Assembly: GCF_022829285.1 (NCBI RefSeq)
Contig: NZ_JAKSYI010000108.1
Span: 1-64,000 of the forward strand
Direction: 5' to 3'
Origin: Methylobacterium sp. J-078
GTDB lineage: Bacteria > Pseudomonadota > Alphaproteobacteria > Rhizobiales > Beijerinckiaceae
Length of the DNA: 64,000 bases
The notes under the pieces are model-generated. The model worked only from the letters and a program-made list of their open reading frames with translations, had not been told where the DNA came from and made no database searches. Both the position numbers and the translations under genes were made by a program. Each line of letters opens with the position of its first letter. Within the stretch, counting starts at the first letter, position 1. Of this stretch, positions 61,666-64,000 are shown in pieces.

Positions 61666-62766
61666 ATGGGGCGGGGTCTGTTGGGGATCGAGGACACATT
61701 GGCGGGCATCCGCGACGCCGACCTCCTCGCCGAGGTCGAAGCGGCGCGCGGCAGCTTCCTGTTCGCCACCATCGCGGAGACCATCCTGCACCGGCAGCGG
61801 GCCCGGGACGCGGAGGTGCTCGCGCGGGGTGCCGTGGCCGGGCGTCGCCAGGCCATGGGCCGCGACCAGCGCCGCCGGGACGCCATCCGCGAGGTCATCG
61901 AGACCGAGCCCACGGGCCCCGAGAACCTGCAGCACATCCACTCGGTGCTGGCGCTGTGCGGCCTGCCCTACCGCGACCCCGGCGATGCCCGCGAGTTCTT
62001 TCGGGAGTATGGGCGCAACTCGCTCAGCCTGCTGGCCGGGCGCCTGAAGAACCCCGCCACCGGCGAGATGGAGTTTCAGGGCCTGCCCTACGGCCCCAAG
62101 GCCCGACTGGTGCTGCTGCATCTCTGCACCGAGGCCGTGCGCCAGCGCAGCCCCACCATCGCGGTGGCCGACAGCCTGTCGGGCTTCATGAAGGAGATGG
62201 GCTTTGCCGTCACCGGTGGCGAGCGCGGCACCATCCGGCAGTTCAAGGAGCAGCTCGCGCGGCTCGCCGCCTGCACCCTGCAGATCGGCCTCTGGGACGG
62301 GGCGGGAAGCGCCAGCACCCTCAACGTGCCGCCCTTCCGCCAGCTCGACCTCTGGCTGCCCCAGGGGGCCGACGGGGTGGTCTGGCAGAAGAGCGTCCAG
62401 TTCCACCAGGATTTCTACGACAACCTGATCCAGCACGCCCTGCCCGTCGACATCCGGGCCGCCAGGGCTTTCTCGGGCTCGGCGCGTAAACTCGACCTGC
62501 TGTTCTGGGTCGGCTACCGCCTGCGCGCCCTGCAGCGGCCCCTGCGGCTGACCTGGGACAACCTGCACAAGCAGTTCGGCGCCGACAACGCCAGCCTCCG
62601 CAGCTTCCGGCAGGCCTTCAAGGCGGATCTCGCCCACCTGCAGGAGGTGTTTCCGAAACTGCCGATCCGCCTCGACGACACCGGCATGCTGCTCCAGCCC
62701 GCCGACCCCAGCGCCCTGCTGATCCCGCCCCGCGGGGCCAAGCTACCGCGCAAGGCTGTAGCCTGA
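61666..62766 (+). CDS. repA: RepA_C-family plasmid replication initiator
   Basis: 366 residues from the ATG at 61666 (MGRGLLGIEDTLAGIRDADL); the upstream in-frame extension is low-complexity. Core typical of the plasmid-encoded RepA family: YRDPGDAREFFREYGRNSLS, LLAGRLKNPATGEMEFQGLP, YGPKARLVLLHLCTEAVRQR, SLSGFMKEMGFAVTGGERG and FWVGYRLRALQRPLRLTWDN. It should bind the iterons just upstream to start theta replication. Its presence amid housekeeping genes suggests an integrated plasmid or a chromosome that keeps a second, plasmid-type origin. No parAB partition genes are visible. Confidence 0.85.
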   Translation: MGRGLLGIEDTLAGIRDADLLAEVEAARGSFLFATIAETILHRQRARDAEVLARGAVAGRRQAMGRDQRRRDAIREVIETEPTGPENLQHIHSVLALCGLPYRDPGDAREFFREYGRNSLSLLAGRLKNPATGEMEFQGLPYGPKARLVLLHLCTEAVRQRSPTIAVADSLSGFMKEMGFAVTGGERGTIRQFKEQLARLAACTLQIGLWDGAGSASTLNVPPFRQLDLWLPQGADGVVWQKSVQFHQDFYDNLIQHALPVDIRAARAFSGSARKLDLLFWVGYRLRALQRPLRLTWDNLHKQFGADNASLRSFRQAFKADLAHLQEVFPKLPIRLDDTGMLLQPADPSALLIPPRGAKLPRKAVA

Positions 62767-62771
62767 CGGTA

Positions 62772-62795
62772 TATTCCCTTCGTAATTGGGGAATA
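62772..62795 (+). promoter_or_regulatory. TATTCCC inverted repeat after repA
   Basis: TATTCCC (62772-62778), 10-base spacer, GGGAATA (62789-62795), between the repA stop and the next gene. The arms match those inside mazG at 60297-60320. It may be a regulator site for the gene at 62880. Confidence 0.35.
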
Positions 62796-62879
62796 AGAGT
62801 TGTCGACCGATCGGATAAAAGGAATAAGACGGAATGTTCCGCTTTCCAACAGCGCGAACGCATTGTCCGTGAGGCGTCC

Positions 62880-63365
62880 ATGTTTCTCTCAGAGGCCGAG
62901 GCCGAGGCGGCCCTACGCGACATGCGGCGCCGCCGCGACGAACTCGACCGCGTCATCGCCGAGCACCAGCTCTACCTCGAACTCGGCCGCCGGCTCGGTG
63001 CGCCGACCCGCGCGACCGAACCGGCGGCTCACCGGCCGGCGACTCCGGACCCCATGTCCGGCGCCGGGATCGCCCCCGACCGGCCGCCGGATCAGGCGCG
63101 GGCGGGCGAGGACCTCGTGGCCGCGCGTCGGCACGGACGCGCCCTGGTCGCGGCGGCGGTCAACCTGCTGCACGAGGCGGGCCGGCCGCTCCATGCCGGC
63201 GAGATCCTGCAGGGCCTGACGGCGCTCGGCTTCGACCTGCCGGGTCACGACCCCGTGGCCGCCCTCAACACCCGCCTGTGGAAGCGCGCCGTGCCGGGCG
63301 GACCCCTGAAGCGCCTCGGCGAGGCGGTCTACGCCCCGGCCGAGGAGGACGAGGATCTCGGCTGA
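62880..63365 (+). CDS. Protein with a C-terminal HARE-HTH-like winged helix
   Basis: 161 residues. N-terminal charged coiled coil (EAEAEAALRDMRRRRDELDR and following, ~1-40), a Pro/Ala-rich linker (~41-80), then a winged-helix domain: LVAAAVNLLHEAGRPLHAGE, ILQGLTALGFDLPGHDPVAA, LNTRLWKRAVP and LGEAVYAPAEE. This pattern (an A-x2-LL-x3-G-RPLHxxEI start and a wing around the final aromatic) resembles HARE-HTH domains of RNA polymerase delta and restriction-linked proteins. It lies 113 bp after repA, so a role in replication control or DNA modification sensing is possible. Confidence 0.65.
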   Translation: MFLSEAEAEAALRDMRRRRDELDRVIAEHQLYLELGRRLGAPTRATEPAAHRPATPDPMSGAGIAPDRPPDQARAGEDLVAARRHGRALVAAAVNLLHEAGRPLHAGEILQGLTALGFDLPGHDPVAALNTRLWKRAVPGGPLKRLGEAVYAPAEEDEDLG

Positions 63366-63706
63366 CGGGCGGGCCGCCCTGGCGCATCCGAGACTTCGAT
63401 CGGGCAGGGCCAAGGCGGCGAGCTGCCCGCCGGGGCCGTCGTTTGGATCGGTGAGTCTGCCGGTTCTTCGCCCCAATGGCGCGCGGGCAGATGCGCCGGG
63501 TGGATTCGTCCTCGCCGGTGGCCTCCGGCGCAGAGCGCGGGTCGAGGACAGGGCGACCGTAGCCCGGCGAGGTCCGCTCGGGGGCGACCCGTATCGCGTC
63601 GTCGGCGCGACAGAGTCGGATACTGGTCTGCGCGTGGTAGGCGGTGACGTCCCGCGCGCCGAAGCGAAATGACGCGGGCGGCGTCGCCGTCGCCCGCGTA
63701 GGCCGC
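63366..63706. other. Intergenic, one weak hairpin
   Basis: A CGGGCAG (63401-63407) / CTGCCCG (63423-63429) stem could end the winged-helix gene. A 73-codon open frame on the plus strand (63451-63672) has no motif or ribosome site and is not called. Confidence 0.4.
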
Positions 63707-63997
63707 TCAGAAGAACGGCCCGTAGAGCGGGCGCGGGCGGTAGTACCCGTAGCGCGGCCCGTAGAAGGGGCGGGGGCCGTAGAAGGGACGCGGACGATAG
63801 TACCCGTAGGGCCTGTACATGGGCCGGCAGTAGCCGAACCGGTTCGGGATGAAGCCGGGGCCGCAGCCATAGGCGACGGTCTCGACGGCCGCACCCGCCA
63901 GGGTGCCGGCGGGGGCGGGCGCGATCGGGGCGGCGTGAGCGGCCGAGGCGAGGCTGACGCCGCAGGTGACGGCCAGCGCCGTCACGAGCGATTTCAC
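63707..63997 (-). CDS. Exported GCG_CRPN-type Arg/Pro/Tyr/Gly-repeat protein
   Basis: 96 residues from a GTG at 63997, close to the window edge, so an earlier start cannot be excluded. Signal peptide (MKSLVTALAVTCGVSLASAA, cleavage near AHA), then a Cys-containing GCGPGFIPNRFGYCRPMYRP segment, which matches the short GCG_CRPN prefix seen ahead of low-complexity tails in Hyphomicrobiales, and a tail of YRPRPFYGP-like repeats. Function unknown; such proteins may sit in the envelope or at the cell surface. Downstream on its strand is the 341-bp gene-free stretch. Confidence 0.75.
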   Translation of the reverse strand: MKSLVTALAVTCGVSLASAAHAAPIAPAPAGTLAGAAVETVAYGCGPGFIPNRFGYCRPMYRPYGYYRPRPFYGPRPFYGPRYGYYRPRPLYGPFF

Positions 63998-64000
63998 GGA

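Noticed and set aside
63451..63672. 73-codon open frame on the plus strand
   Set aside because: No ribosome binding site, no motif and Arg/Gly-rich composition typical of random high-GC frames.
1..64000. tRNA, rRNA, CRISPR and insertion-sequence transposase genes
   Set aside because: Reading both strands I found no tRNA-like cloverleaf with a convincing GGTTCGA arm, no rRNA stretch and no transposase motifs. A dedicated covariance-model search was not possible here, so absence is not proven.

Overview
The window is about 70% GC and packed with genes. The gene set (SdhE, IalB, HspQ, RimO, MazG and Mfd relatives, NrsF-type anti-sigma factors, small DUF6894 and HTH proteins, serine-cycle-like CoA-ester lyase) suggests an alphaproteobacterium of the Hyphomicrobiales, most likely Methylobacteriaceae (Methylobacterium or Methylorubrum). 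This is judged from protein motifs, not from a database search. The many housekeeping genes point to a main chromosome, although a plasmid-type replication module is present near the right end.

Layout. 0-2 kb: 3' end of glmS, a secreted Met/Lys/Arg-rich peptide and two small conserved proteins. 2-10.6 kb: a complete kdp potassium-uptake locus on the minus strand, in the order 27-codon ORF, kdpF, kdpA, a small membrane ORF, kdpB, kdpC, kdpD, kdpE. 11-14.5 kb: a TonB-dependent siderophore receptor and a DUF502 membrane protein. 14.8-23.5 kb, minus strand: an envelope redox-repair locus made of GST, an MsrP-like molybdoenzyme with a cytochrome b partner, exported MsrA and MsrB, NrsF and SigF, an MxKDx methionine-rich periplasmic protein, a DsbD/ScsB-like thiol reductase, a second NrsF and a DUF1223 protein. 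23.8-31.2 kb, plus strand: a DUF3095 cyclase-like protein with a cNMP-binding patatin, then a glycosyltransferase, small membrane protein, ferredoxin, ferredoxin reductase and P450 operon. 31.4-33.2 kb: a low-GC insertion. 33.2-44 kb: recG, sdhE, a foreign-looking two-TM gene, katG, mfd. 44-61 kb: mixed housekeeping (degenerate acyl-CoA-synthetase-like protein, ialB, hspQ, CoA-ester lyase, patatin, ubiH-like, GntP permease, quinone reductase, pncA, rimO, pabB-pabA-pabC, mazG). 61-64 kb: an iteron array with a RepA_C-type initiator, a winged-helix protein and a Gly/Tyr/Arg/Pro-rich exported protein.

How the genes fit together. The most interesting part is 14.8-31.2 kb. Five promoter-like sites of one form, GTAACC-N15/16-CGA(A/T), lie in front of msrB, the MxKDx gene (followed by sigF-nrsF), the DUF1223 operon, the DUF3095-patatin operon and the glycosyltransferase-P450 operon. 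This is the -35/-10 form I recall for Caulobacter SigF. It suggests one SigF/NrsF regulon that couples periplasmic methionine-sulfoxide scavenging and repair (the reactive-chlorine system known from Azospira: SigF, NrsF, YedY/MsrP, MrpX) to thiol reduction, a possible cyclic-nucleotide/phospholipase signalling pair, and a P450/glycosyltransferase pathway not previously linked to it as far as I know. A second methionine-rich exported peptide is encoded at 711-941.
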